A stretch of 64,000 nt of DNA from an uncultured bacterium (GTDB lineage Bacteria; Pseudomonadota; Gammaproteobacteria; Burkholderiales; Burkholderiaceae_C): positions 1-64,000 of the forward strand of contig CAIKUF010000105.1 in assembly GCA_903830565.1 (NCBI GenBank), written 5' to 3'. Each line of letters opens with the position of its first letter. The first letter of the stretch is position 1. Below are positions 17,731 through 24,886 of this stretch, piece by piece. The translations under genes and the position numbers were made by a program. The notes beneath the pieces are model-generated. The model was not told where the DNA came from. It worked only from the letters and a program-made list of their open reading frames with translations, and searched no databases.

Positions 17731-18858
17731 TTAGTTAGCGACGTAGCAGGAGATCACACCGAAGTCCTCGACGGCATTACCTTCGTAGATATTGCCGAAC
17801 TTGGGCTTCAGGAAACCGAGGATCTTGCTCACGGAGATACCTTGCGAGTTTCCGTAGTCAAATTCCTTCTCGTCCCACTCTGGTGCCTTGATGTCTGCCA
17901 TACCCAGAGCCTGGGCACCACAGAACAAGACTTGCGAGCCTTCGACCGCGCCACCAGCACCGTACTTGGAACCGGACGCCACACCAGAGGTGTTGGGCAC
18001 GTGGCGGAACTCATGCAGGTAGATGCCGTCGATCTTCACCGTCGAACCTGTGAACAGGTTGTCGTTGACGTCCTTGCTTTGCGAATAACGCAAATTGGCC
18101 ATGTAGTCGGAGTCCTTCTTCAGCTTGGCCATGGCCTGGGGCGTGAGGAAGGCGTGATACGTTTCTTCGCCACCGCCGTTGGAGACGCCACGGATGAAGC
18201 GGTCTTTGGCGTAAGCCTTGAGCTGCACAAACATGTTCCAGGTCGGGGTATCAGCTGCGGTCACCGACGCGCTGGTATTGGCACCGGTCGTGGAGTTGCG
18301 CAGCAGGCCCCCGGAGGTGGAATCCCAGCGGGTCATGCGGCGGGTCGACGGGGCTGCCACGTCCTGAGCGAACTCGAGGTACTGCAGGTCCGAGCCGACG
18401 CGCAGCGCGCCGTTAGGCTTGTACTGGTAGCCGATGCCTGCCAGCGTCAGAAATGCCATCTGGTCGATGCGGTCAGCCATCCAGTAGGACAGGACGTTCT
18501 TGCTGTTGCCACGGAACTCCACGATCGACTTCTGGTCAGCAACACGACCTTCAAGGCGGTTGGCGTGACGCAGCTGGTCAATGCGGATCACCTGGTCGAA
18601 GGTCTGCATGCCTTCTTCGTTACCTTCCAGCGTGCGGTCGCCCGCGACACCGTCGCCGGTCAGGTCAGCCAGCAGCGTGATAACCGCGCGGGCGCCCTTT
18701 TCGGACATCTTGAGTTCAGTGATGTGCTGAACGAGGGAGTTGGGACCGTTGCCCAGGAACTTGTTGATGAAGCTCTGATTGCGAGCGTTCTTCCACATGT
18801 CCATGGACCAGACGATCTTCTGGTTGGCTGTGAGTAAGCCGAAGTTGGTCAAGGCCAT
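17731..18858 (-). CDS. Major capsid protein, N4-gp56 family
   Basis: This is a 375-aa protein. The chosen start is the ATG at 18858 (MALTNFGLLTANQKIVWSMD), because AGGAGG lies 6 bases upstream; a longer frame from 18918 lacks such a site. Features typical of the N4-gp56 major capsid family are visible: a start near LT..QK.VWS, the FLGNGPNSLVQHITEL region, a segment with GD..LEGNEE, and QVIRIDQLRHAN. It forms the head shell. It lies downstream of a terminator-like hairpin (19017-19068) and a TCTAA motif (18992), which suggests that it has its own promoter. Family call is firm. Confidence 0.9.
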   Translation of the reverse strand: MALTNFGLLTANQKIVWSMDMWKNARNQSFINKFLGNGPNSLVQHITELKMSEKGARAVITLLADLTGDGVAGDRTLEGNEEGMQTFDQVIRIDQLRHANRLEGRVADQKSIVEFRGNSKNVLSYWMADRIDQMAFLTLAGIGYQYKPNGALRVGSDLQYLEFAQDVAAPSTRRMTRWDSTSGGLLRNSTTGANTSASVTAADTPTWNMFVQLKAYAKDRFIRGVSNGGGEETYHAFLTPQAMAKLKKDSDYMANLRYSQSKDVNDNLFTGSTVKIDGIYLHEFRHVPNTSGVASGSKYGAGGAVEGSQVLFCGAQALGMADIKAPEWDEKEFDYGNSQGISVSKILGFLKPKFGNIYEGNAVEDFGVISCYVAN

Positions 18859-18991
18859 GACGGGCCTCCTTTCCGAGGTGGGACAAATACAAAACCCTTT
18901 GCGGGCTGCCTTTGCCACGTGTCGTCGTGACCAACGAGATCGGAGCTACTGTCGTGAGCTGCCTTTAACCGTGGTGTGAATATACACCATT

Positions 18992-19002
18992 TCTAACTTA
19001 GA
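18992..19002 (-). promoter_or_regulatory. TCTAA-family motif upstream of the capsid gene
   Basis: Exact TCTAACTTAGA on the plus strand. In the sense direction it reads TCTAACATCTAAGTTAGAAA, close to the copy at 8868. It sits between a hairpin and the major capsid gene, 133 bases before the ATG. Candidate promoter. Confidence 0.45.
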
Positions 19003-19016
19003 TGTTAGATAAAGGT

Positions 19017-19068
19017 GCGGAGGGTTGGGAAACCGGGCACTACTCCGGGCGAAGGCCACACCCTCCGC
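19017..19068 (-). terminator. Large hairpin after the 371-aa gene
   Basis: The closing stem is perfect over 9 bp (GCGGAGGGT / ACCCTCCGC), and the 34-base interior has further pairing potential. It lies downstream of the 371-aa gene and just before the TCTAA motif of the capsid gene. The GGAGGGT/ACCCTCC closing stem is also used by the element at 46479-46546. Confidence 0.5.
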
Positions 19069-19101
19069 TGGTGTCTGGATCGAACCGAGCCCCCAAAATA
19101 C

Positions 19102-20217
19102 CTAGGCCTTGGGCAGCAGCGTCAGGACAAAGCTCTCTTGGACCGCATAGGTTCCGGGCGCAGCGAGCTGCATGGTAAACAGCATAGTCTGTGTGGAGCT
19201 GGTCGGTACGGCGCCGAGTACGACCGGTAGGGCCGAGGCTACGCCCGGGGCGCTGGCGGGGCTATGAGTGATCTGCACGGCTGATGACCCCCGATTGCGA
19301 ATTACCTGGTTGAACCGGCCCGTCGCCGTTACTGCGGGCAGCAGCGCGTTGGTCGTCATCACCAGGGTCCCCAGTTTCAGGGATGTGGTTACTGCTGACG
19401 GCGCAGCAGCCGAGGTGGACATCAAATTTTCGAAATGCAGCGCACCGTTGCTGCCCATAACGCCGCCGGTGACGCTCATCGTGGCCACGGTGATTTCCGT
19501 GGTCACACCCACGAAATTCGTGGCTGCCCCCACCGCGGTCACCGACCCTGAACCCACGGCAGGTAGCGCCATAGCCCCTAGGTACTGGGTCGAGATGTTG
19601 AGCAGACTGCTGCAAGTGGCCCCGCTGAGTGAGTTGTTGCTCCAATAGAAACCAGCCAGTCCACTGACGGTCGCGCCCGCCGGAAGGTACACCCAGACGC
19701 CGACATACGCTATAGGAAGGGGATCCCCGAGCCAAGTGTTCGTGGCGAACGGACCCAGGCCAGTGGCGGTTCCCAGGAGGGTGGCGGTGCAGGTCGTGGT
19801 GGTCCCGAACGCGGTGATGAGAGCCGAGCGGAAGGTTGTGCCGTCCATGTAGGTGATCTGGGTGCCGACGTCAGCAGCCGTACCAAGCAGCACCGCTGCA
19901 CCGAGGGTGATGGTCACACCCGCGCCTGAAGTTGCCGAAAGGGTGACGGTGGCAGCTGGTGTGCTCGCGCCTGGGACCAGGATGCCTGCCGCAGTGACCA
20001 TGCCGCTCTGGGCGATCATCACGGGGACCCCTGAGGCCGCGACCACTGTAGGCATGATGAGGGGTCCGGCCAAGGTGGGGCTGTAGAGGGACTGGTATGT
20101 TGCGTCATACCAGACCGGGATCAGGGTGTTTCGCCCTTGCTCGTCGAAGATCCCGATGAGTTTCCCCGCTGTATTGATGAGGGAGCGCAGAGTCGAGAGG
20201 TCGTTGAGCAGAGCCAT
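19102..20217 (-). CDS. Late structural protein of unknown function
   Basis: This is a 371-aa protein, MALLNDLSTLRSLINTAGKL..., with a short helical N-terminus including LIGIFDEQGRNTLIPVW. A long Ala/Thr/Val/Gly-rich, beta-type body follows. CTAAGGACTCATC precedes the ATG. It sits between the lysis cluster and the capsid gene and has its own upstream TCTAA motif and downstream hairpin, so it may be separately transcribed. A spike or head-fibre role is possible. Not recognised. Confidence 0.65.
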   Translation of the reverse strand: MALLNDLSTLRSLINTAGKLIGIFDEQGRNTLIPVWYDATYQSLYSPTLAGPLIMPTVVAASGVPVMIAQSGMVTAAGILVPGASTPAATVTLSATSGAGVTITLGAAVLLGTAADVGTQITYMDGTTFRSALITAFGTTTTCTATLLGTATGLGPFATNTWLGDPLPIAYVGVWVYLPAGATVSGLAGFYWSNNSLSGATCSSLLNISTQYLGAMALPAVGSGSVTAVGAATNFVGVTTEITVATMSVTGGVMGSNGALHFENLMSTSAAAPSAVTTSLKLGTLVMTTNALLPAVTATGRFNQVIRNRGSSAVQITHSPASAPGVASALPVVLGAVPTSSTQTMLFTMQLAAPGTYAVQESFVLTLLPKA

Positions 20218-20242
20218 GATGAGTCCTTAGAAAGTGCACAAT

Positions 20243-20253
20243 TCTAACTTAGA
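20243..20253 (-). promoter_or_regulatory. TCTAA-family motif upstream of the 371-aa gene
   Basis: Exact TCTAACTTAGA on the plus strand, 25 bases upstream of the ATG at 20217. It overlaps the stop codon of the small membrane protein at 20244-20339. Confidence 0.45.
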
Positions 20254-20339
20254 CGTGCGAATATGGAAGCGATGACGGCGGCGAGGATCAGCCCGCAGAA
20301 GAAGAGTGCAGGGACGAGGAAGACAGTCCAGGGGCTCAT
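20244..20339 (-). CDS. 31-aa membrane peptide in the lysis cluster
   Basis: The ATG overlaps the stop of the 3TM holin-like gene (ATGA), so translation is coupled. The product starts MSPWTVFLVPALFFCG, and one hydrophobic segment covers most of it (about residues 5-27). A single-helix peptide at this place could modulate the holin, but no family is recognised. Confidence 0.5.
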   Translation of the reverse strand: MSPWTVFLVPALFFCGLILAAVIASIFARLS

Positions 20340-20830
20340 TTCGGGGGCTGTCTCGGCTGGTTGTTGCTGCTGCCGAACCAGAAGCCGAGCACCAAGGCCA
20401 AGGACATGTCCAGCGTGGCCAGGATGCGGCCCAGCACAATGTCGTCCACCTTGGGGGCCACGCCCAGCAGCAGCGCCCCTTCGATCCCGATGAACGCCGC
20501 CACGACGATCCAGGTGAGGATGGCCGGGGTGTAGCTGTGGGTGTTCATCAGCATCTGGCGGGCATCGGCGGTGTCTTTGAACTGGAGATCTGCGTACCGG
20601 AAACCGCGCTCCTTCTCATCGTTCTGGTACTGAATCTCCAACGTGCGGATCTGCGCCAAGTGGTCTGGGGTAAGCTGCCCGTCTTGGAACATCTGGCTGA
20701 TCTTGTCCTGCGTGGGCTCGGGCACCCCGAGTATGGAGCCGAGTGCCGAGACCGCCGCGCCAGCCAGCGGGCCACCGAGACAGGTAGCCACCGTAGGGGC
20801 GAGTGCTTTGAGTGTGCCGAGCCAGTCCAT
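20336..20830 (-). CDS. 3TM-type holin-like protein
   Basis: This is a 164-aa protein. An N-terminal hydrophobic stretch (about 8-34, with GGPLAGAAVSALGSILG) is followed by a charged helical middle (about 38-98). Two close hydrophobic segments follow: about 103-124 (ILTWIVVAAFIGIEGALLLG) and about 134-152 (LATLDMSLALVLGFWFGSS). The layout and the GLG/GFWFGSS end match the holin-of-3TMs family known from phages and gene-transfer agents. It is encoded directly after the transpeptidase-like gene and before a tiny membrane peptide, which supports a lysis role at the inner membrane. Confidence 0.7.
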   Translation of the reverse strand: MDWLGTLKALAPTVATCLGGPLAGAAVSALGSILGVPEPTQDKISQMFQDGQLTPDHLAQIRTLEIQYQNDEKERGFRYADLQFKDTADARQMLMNTHSYTPAILTWIVVAAFIGIEGALLLGVAPKVDDIVLGRILATLDMSLALVLGFWFGSSNNQPRQPPK

Positions 20831-21220
20831 TCAGCCTCCTTGGATCACCGTTATCGTATGGTCGTCGCTGGCGAACACTGCCTCGCGCACGGCGCGCGAC
20901 ATGACGATGCAGCCTTCGCTGGCAGCGCCTGGGTGGGCTATGGAGTCGCCGTGCATCCTAAACGTCGAGCGGCCAAACATCTCGTTCGCAGGGTCCGGCA
21001 CCAGCAGAATTACAAACGGCCCCAGCATGGGGCTGTCCGTGTGCTGGGTAAACGTGTAGATGCCCTGCGGCAGCGGGCCTATGCACCGCATGGCCTGCGC
21101 GGCGGGGTTGTTCTTGCCAGCGGGGTTTTTACCGCAATTGCCCCCGGCGTAGCCCTCGGCGAAAGGCGCCCCGGCGGGGGTCAGAAGGCGTCCGGTGCTT
21201 TGTTCGTAGGTCCAAGTCAT
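20831..21220 (-). CDS. Tlde1-like L,D-transpeptidase-fold protein (candidate lysis enzyme)
   Basis: This is a 129-aa protein. The core reads FRMHGDSIAHPGAASEGCIV, and the Ser-x-Gly-Cys element with a preceding His matches the catalytic Cys/His signature of the Tlde1 (formerly DUF2778) family. Members act on tetrapeptide stems of peptidoglycan as L,D-carboxypeptidases or exchange enzymes. Upstream elements YEQSTGRLL and GCxG-like NCGKNPAGKNNP are also typical. No signal peptide is visible. It lies between two holin-like genes, so it probably serves in lysis; no other endolysin is recognisable in the window. Confidence 0.75.
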   Translation of the reverse strand: MTWTYEQSTGRLLTPAGAPFAEGYAGGNCGKNPAGKNNPAAQAMRCIGPLPQGIYTFTQHTDSPMLGPFVILLVPDPANEMFGRSTFRMHGDSIAHPGAASEGCIVMSRAVREAVFASDDHTITVIQGG

Positions 21221-21223
21221 GCG

Positions 21224-21397
21224 CTACTCCAGTGGGTGTTTTACAAAGGGCCTGAGCTTTCGCCACAGCCACTCACCTATCAGGATCGAGGTGTATACGG
21301 CAGCCAGAGCCGCTGCGGCTTCAGACCATGAGGTGACCCCCACCGCCGCCCAAGCGGTGGCGATCTTGATGACGGGGGCCTGGACGGTGTCGCTCAT
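21224..21397 (-). CDS. Small holin-like membrane protein
   Basis: This is a 57-aa protein starting MSDTVQAPVIKIATAW, with two hydrophobic stretches (about 10-26 and 27-46) and a basic C-terminus (WLWRKLRPFVKHPLE). Length, topology and position immediately before the transpeptidase-like gene (3-base gap) fit class II phage holins. AGGAG-like bases (TAGGAGCTACCC) precede the ATG. Confidence 0.7.
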   Translation of the reverse strand: MSDTVQAPVIKIATAWAAVGVTSWSEAAAALAAVYTSILIGEWLWRKLRPFVKHPLE

Positions 21398-21424
21398 GGG
21401 TAGCTCCTAGGTAGTGGCGGGCGT

Positions 21425-22393
21425 TTACATCACGTCACCGCGCATGCGGGCCAGGTCCGCGTCGTTCAACGTCGCGAACTCCTTCTGGCTCATGCTCATG
21501 ACTTGGTCGGCGTCGAAGCGTCCGCCGCCCATCTTGTCGCCGTCCTTGCCGACCTTCGTCAGCGCGGCGGGGGTCTTGCTCACGGCCTCGGCGGTCTTCT
21601 TGACAGCCTCGGTCTTGCGCTCGGCAGCGATGTCCTTCTCGGTCACGTTGGGCTTCGTCGTGGTGGCCATCTCCTGGCGCGTGGTGCGCGGCTCGACGAT
21701 CATCTTCACGGCCTTTTGGAGCGCTGCCGTGGGGGTCAGGCCCTTCATCTCGTAAGCGGACTTCAGGTCGGCGACCTCGCTCATGGCCTCTTCGTCGTAG
21801 TCGTCGTGGTCGGGGTTCAGCGTCGGGAACGCCATCTCGACGCGCTCCAGAGCGGTGCTGTAGCGTGCGCGTTCCGTGGCGCGGATCTCGGCGGCATGGA
21901 TCTTCATGTCGCTCTTGGCTTCAGACATCTGGCGCTCGGTGGCGCGGATTCTCTGCATCAGGGCTGCAGCCTTGTCGACTTCGCCGTCAGTCAGCAGCGC
22001 GTTGTATTCCTTGTCCAGCTCGGCAATGTCGTTCTCGGCAGCCGTGATCTGGGCGTTCACGTCGGCAATCTGGCCACCCGACTGGTACTGAGCCAGCTGG
22101 CGCTCCAGGTCAGCGCGCTTCTCGCGCTCCTTCTCCAGGATGGCCTTGTGACGTGACTCGGGGATACGGCTGTCCTTCTTGGACTTGGGCTTGTCCTCCG
22201 CATCTTCGTCCCCGTCCTCCGGCTCCAGCTCCTTCTTCAGGGCTTCGGCGGCGGCTTCGGCAGCAGCCTCAGCCGGCTTGCCATCCGGGTCCTCGGGGTT
22301 CATGTCCGGTGTGAGGCTGTCGCCCCGGTCATCAGCAGAGCCGCCTGTGTCGCCGGGTTCAGGAGCCAGGAGAAGGAAGTGTTTCAGGTTCAT
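21425..22393 (-). CDS. Capsid scaffold protein
   Basis: This is a 322-aa protein. It is highly charged, with an acidic N-terminal part (PEDPDGKPAEAAAEAAAEAL, EPEDGDEDAEDK) and a long predicted helix or coiled coil (about residues 80-200) with many Glu, Lys, Arg, Gln and Ala. Low-complexity helical composition and the place between portal and major capsid genes are diagnostic of internal scaffolding proteins. A TCTAA motif lies 22 bases upstream of the ATG. It should guide capsid assembly and then leave or be cleaved. Confidence 0.8.
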   Translation of the reverse strand: MNLKHFLLLAPEPGDTGGSADDRGDSLTPDMNPEDPDGKPAEAAAEAAAEALKKELEPEDGDEDAEDKPKSKKDSRIPESRHKAILEKEREKRADLERQLAQYQSGGQIADVNAQITAAENDIAELDKEYNALLTDGEVDKAAALMQRIRATERQMSEAKSDMKIHAAEIRATERARYSTALERVEMAFPTLNPDHDDYDEEAMSEVADLKSAYEMKGLTPTAALQKAVKMIVEPRTTRQEMATTTKPNVTEKDIAAERKTEAVKKTAEAVSKTPAALTKVGKDGDKMGGGRFDADQVMSMSQKEFATLNDADLARMRGDVM

Positions 22394-22414
22394 GTGGTGC
22401 TTTCTACGGTTGCG

Positions 22415-22425
22415 TCTAACTTAGA
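22415..22425 (-). promoter_or_regulatory. TCTAA-family motif upstream of the scaffold gene
   Basis: Exact TCTAACTTAGA on the plus strand, in the 41-base gap between the portal stop (22435) and the scaffold ATG (22393). A promoter here would start a scaffold, lysis and capsid transcript. Confidence 0.45.
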
Positions 22426-22434
22426 TCTACGATT

Positions 22435-24651
22435 TCACGGTCGGCTTACGGATCTGTTGGCGATCTGCTGACCGGCCGGGGGCTTGGCAGCGGCCTGCGC
22501 TGCTTCTTGGGAGGCTTTGACGCGCTCGTCCATGCGCTTCTGCTGGACGTCGCGCTCGTGGATGGCCATCTTGTCGTCGGTCTCCTTGACCTTCCGGCTG
22601 TGCTCCATCATGTCCATCTTCTCTTTGTGGGCCAGCTCGCGCTCCTTCATGTCGGCGTCGTGCTCGGCCTGGGCCTGCTCCAGCTCTGGGTTCCCCTGGG
22701 GCCCGGCCGGCGGGGCAATGGGCGTCTTCGCCATCACCTCGGCCTTGACCATCGTCTCCTGGGTCTTGGCACCCTTGAGCTGGGCGTCTGCGTGCTTCTG
22801 GGCAGTCTCGGCCTCGGTCTTGCCGACTTCTGCCTGCTGGCTGCGCTGCTGCAGCTGCTGCTGGGCCTGGGCCTGCGGGCTCTGGCTGGCTGCCTGCATC
22901 TGGGCGATGATGTCCTTTTTGTTCGTCAGGCGGCTGGCGTCGATCATCACGCTGTCGGGGATCTGGATGCCCATCTCCTTGAGCGCCTGGGCCTGTTCGA
23001 ACTGGCTGTCTTCCAGGGTCTCGCGCGCCGGTACGGAGGTCACGACCACGTCGTACTCGCCCAGCGTCAGGTCGTTGAGGATCTCTTCGTACGGGCTCTC
23101 ACCGTTCTCGCCCTGCTCGTGCTCGTCCTGGTTCTGGGGGTTGGGCTGATTGACTTGGGTGTCTGATGTCTCGCCGGTGGCCTGGTCGTGGCAGATCGTG
23201 ATGAGGCGGGGCTCTGTGTAGAACTCCTGCACCAGGTCCAAGATGTTGCGCGCCAGGAAGAAGTCCGTGCGCGTCAGGTTGTCCAGCGGCTTGATAAGGT
23301 TGGTCGACCCAGCCTTCTGCTTAGCCTGGATGGCCTTGGCAGCGACGTCAGCGCGATCCATGCCCTGCATGGAGTCCGATACTCCGCTGATCGTCTTGAT
23401 GGACTCCTCAGCCTTGTAGCTGATGCGGTCCAGACCCGAAGGAACCTGGTTCGGAGATATTTTGACAACATCTTTGTCTGGGTCTCCGTTAACTTCGATC
23501 ACCAGACCGGTCTGGGCGCCCTTCTCTTCCAGCTCCTCGACCGTCATGTTCGTGAGGGCGCCGGCCTTGACCTTGTAGCCCGAGTTCGCCGTGGTGTTGA
23601 CCACGTGCAGCTCCTGGCTGGTGACCTTGTTCAGCAGCTCCTGGGGATCCAGCAGGTTCTCGACCAGGCCGATGGTGTGGCCACGGCGGAAGTGCGGGAA
23701 GTACGGGATGATGGTGAAGTGCTTATACGGGCTCCAGTCGTCGTGCAGGACCACGTCGTCTGCGATCACGGTCCATTTGATGCGGCGCACCAGCTTGGAC
23801 ACGACCTGGAAACCGTACTGCTGCACGAACATCGCGATGCGGTCCCGGTCGAACTCCTTGGGGATCTGGCGCATGTCGCCGGTCTGGGGGTTCAGGAAGA
23901 ACTTCTGCTTGTCCAGCTCCCGGTACTGGCGGTCGATCATGCGCACGTTGCGCAGGACGTTGCTGTTGTCCGTGCCACCCTCGTAGGTGGGGTACTGGGC
24001 GACGCCGAAGCGGTCGCGCTCGGAACTGATGCTGTCGAACCCGTATGGGAAGGCGCTGCGGTCCTTGTTTCTCAACAGGTCGGCGTCGGTCTTGCTGTAC
24101 AGGACGGCGATGTCGTCAGCCGTGCACCACTTCGTGGTGAACACCTCGCTCCAGCTGTCTGGGTCGTACTCCTCGGCGTCCGGGTCGATGATGACGTTCT
24201 TGGGGTTGACGTTCTCAACCACGATCTTGCCCTGCATGGACTCTTTGAAGCCCAGCCGCAGGTCCAGGTACCCACGTGAGCCGATGACGCCGTCCTGGAA
24301 CATGTCCGAGCGCTTCCAGTTGAGCTGCTGGTCGTCGGCGATCTGGCGGAACACCTTCGTGAGGGCGTCTGCGGTGTCTGCGCTGGCGCCGGAGCGCGGC
24401 CTGAAGCTGATCTCAGCCCGGTTGCTGATCTGCTCACCCAGGACGTTCCCGATGGTGGACATGATCTTGTTGATCGTGAGCACTGGGCGGCGTACGGCTT
24501 CGAGTTTGGCCCGGTCGATGGGATCCCACTGGTCCCCGGCGAAGAAGTTCTCGCACTTCGTCTGCTTCGTCATGAAACGCGTGTGGCCGTTGTCACGACA
24601 CCAGGCGTAGCGCATCCAGATCTTGTGGGAGAGTTCGGAATTAACTGGCAT
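22435..24651 (-). CDS. Portal protein, P22-like
   Basis: This 738-aa protein has the size and layout of P22-type portals. An N-terminal segment with CENFFAGDQWD and RPVLTINKI is followed by NRAEISFRPRSG, then FQDGVIGSRGYLDLRLGF and NVIIDPDAEEYDPDSW, elements recurrent in this family. The C-terminal 150 residues form a Gln/Ala/Glu-rich helical barrel-like tail (AQAQQQLQQRSQQAEVGKTE). It forms the dodecameric ring for DNA entry and exit at one vertex. Its start overlaps the end of a small gene, and it follows TerL in the usual order. Confidence 0.88.
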   Translation of the reverse strand: MPVNSELSHKIWMRYAWCRDNGHTRFMTKQTKCENFFAGDQWDPIDRAKLEAVRRPVLTINKIMSTIGNVLGEQISNRAEISFRPRSGASADTADALTKVFRQIADDQQLNWKRSDMFQDGVIGSRGYLDLRLGFKESMQGKIVVENVNPKNVIIDPDAEEYDPDSWSEVFTTKWCTADDIAVLYSKTDADLLRNKDRSAFPYGFDSISSERDRFGVAQYPTYEGGTDNSNVLRNVRMIDRQYRELDKQKFFLNPQTGDMRQIPKEFDRDRIAMFVQQYGFQVVSKLVRRIKWTVIADDVVLHDDWSPYKHFTIIPYFPHFRRGHTIGLVENLLDPQELLNKVTSQELHVVNTTANSGYKVKAGALTNMTVEELEEKGAQTGLVIEVNGDPDKDVVKISPNQVPSGLDRISYKAEESIKTISGVSDSMQGMDRADVAAKAIQAKQKAGSTNLIKPLDNLTRTDFFLARNILDLVQEFYTEPRLITICHDQATGETSDTQVNQPNPQNQDEHEQGENGESPYEEILNDLTLGEYDVVVTSVPARETLEDSQFEQAQALKEMGIQIPDSVMIDASRLTNKKDIIAQMQAASQSPQAQAQQQLQQRSQQAEVGKTEAETAQKHADAQLKGAKTQETMVKAEVMAKTPIAPPAGPQGNPELEQAQAEHDADMKERELAHKEKMDMMEHSRKVKETDDKMAIHERDVQQKRMDERVKASQEAAQAAAKPPAGQQIANRSVSRP

Positions 24652-24886
24652 GTGTGACCTCGTGGAGCTTCAGGCTGGTGTACAAGTCCTGCAGGGTTTC
24701 AGTGCTCAGGGTCTCAAGGATTCGTCGGTTCCAGGCATAGACGGGCTCGCCGCCGGCGTCGTGCTTGACAGTGGCCAAGCCACCGCGCTCTGCGTCGACG
24801 CCGACCTGGGGGTGGGGGAAGCCAACACCGACGACGGCGTCGGTGAACAGCATCCGGGTCATGAGGGTGGTGTCTTGTGGGGTCAT
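24641..24886 (-). CDS. Small protein between TerL and portal
   Basis: This is an 81-aa protein, MTPQDTTLMTRMLFTDAVVG.... Its ATG overlaps the TerL stop (ATGA), and its stop lies inside the first codons of the portal gene, so it is translationally coupled on both sides. No membrane segment. Small genes at this place are common in related phages, but this family is not recognised. A longer frame starting at 25078 runs through TerL and is unlikely. Confidence 0.65.
   Translation of the reverse strand: MTPQDTTLMTRMLFTDAVVGVGFPHPQVGVDAERGGLATVKHDAGGEPVYAWNRRILETLSTETLQDLYTSLKLHEVTHAS

Noticed and set aside
17704-18837. A 377-aa plus-strand frame opposite the major capsid gene
   Set aside because: Antisense shadow. 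The minus strand encodes a clear N4-gp56-type capsid protein with a strong ribosome site.
18859-18918. An N-terminal extension of the capsid protein starting MAKAARKGFCICP
   Set aside because: The internal ATG at 18858 has AGGAGG at ideal spacing and gives the usual N-terminus of the family. The extension would translate that ribosome site.
23188-24279. A 363-aa plus-strand frame opposite the portal gene
   Set aside because: Antisense shadow. The portal protein is well supported on the other strand.
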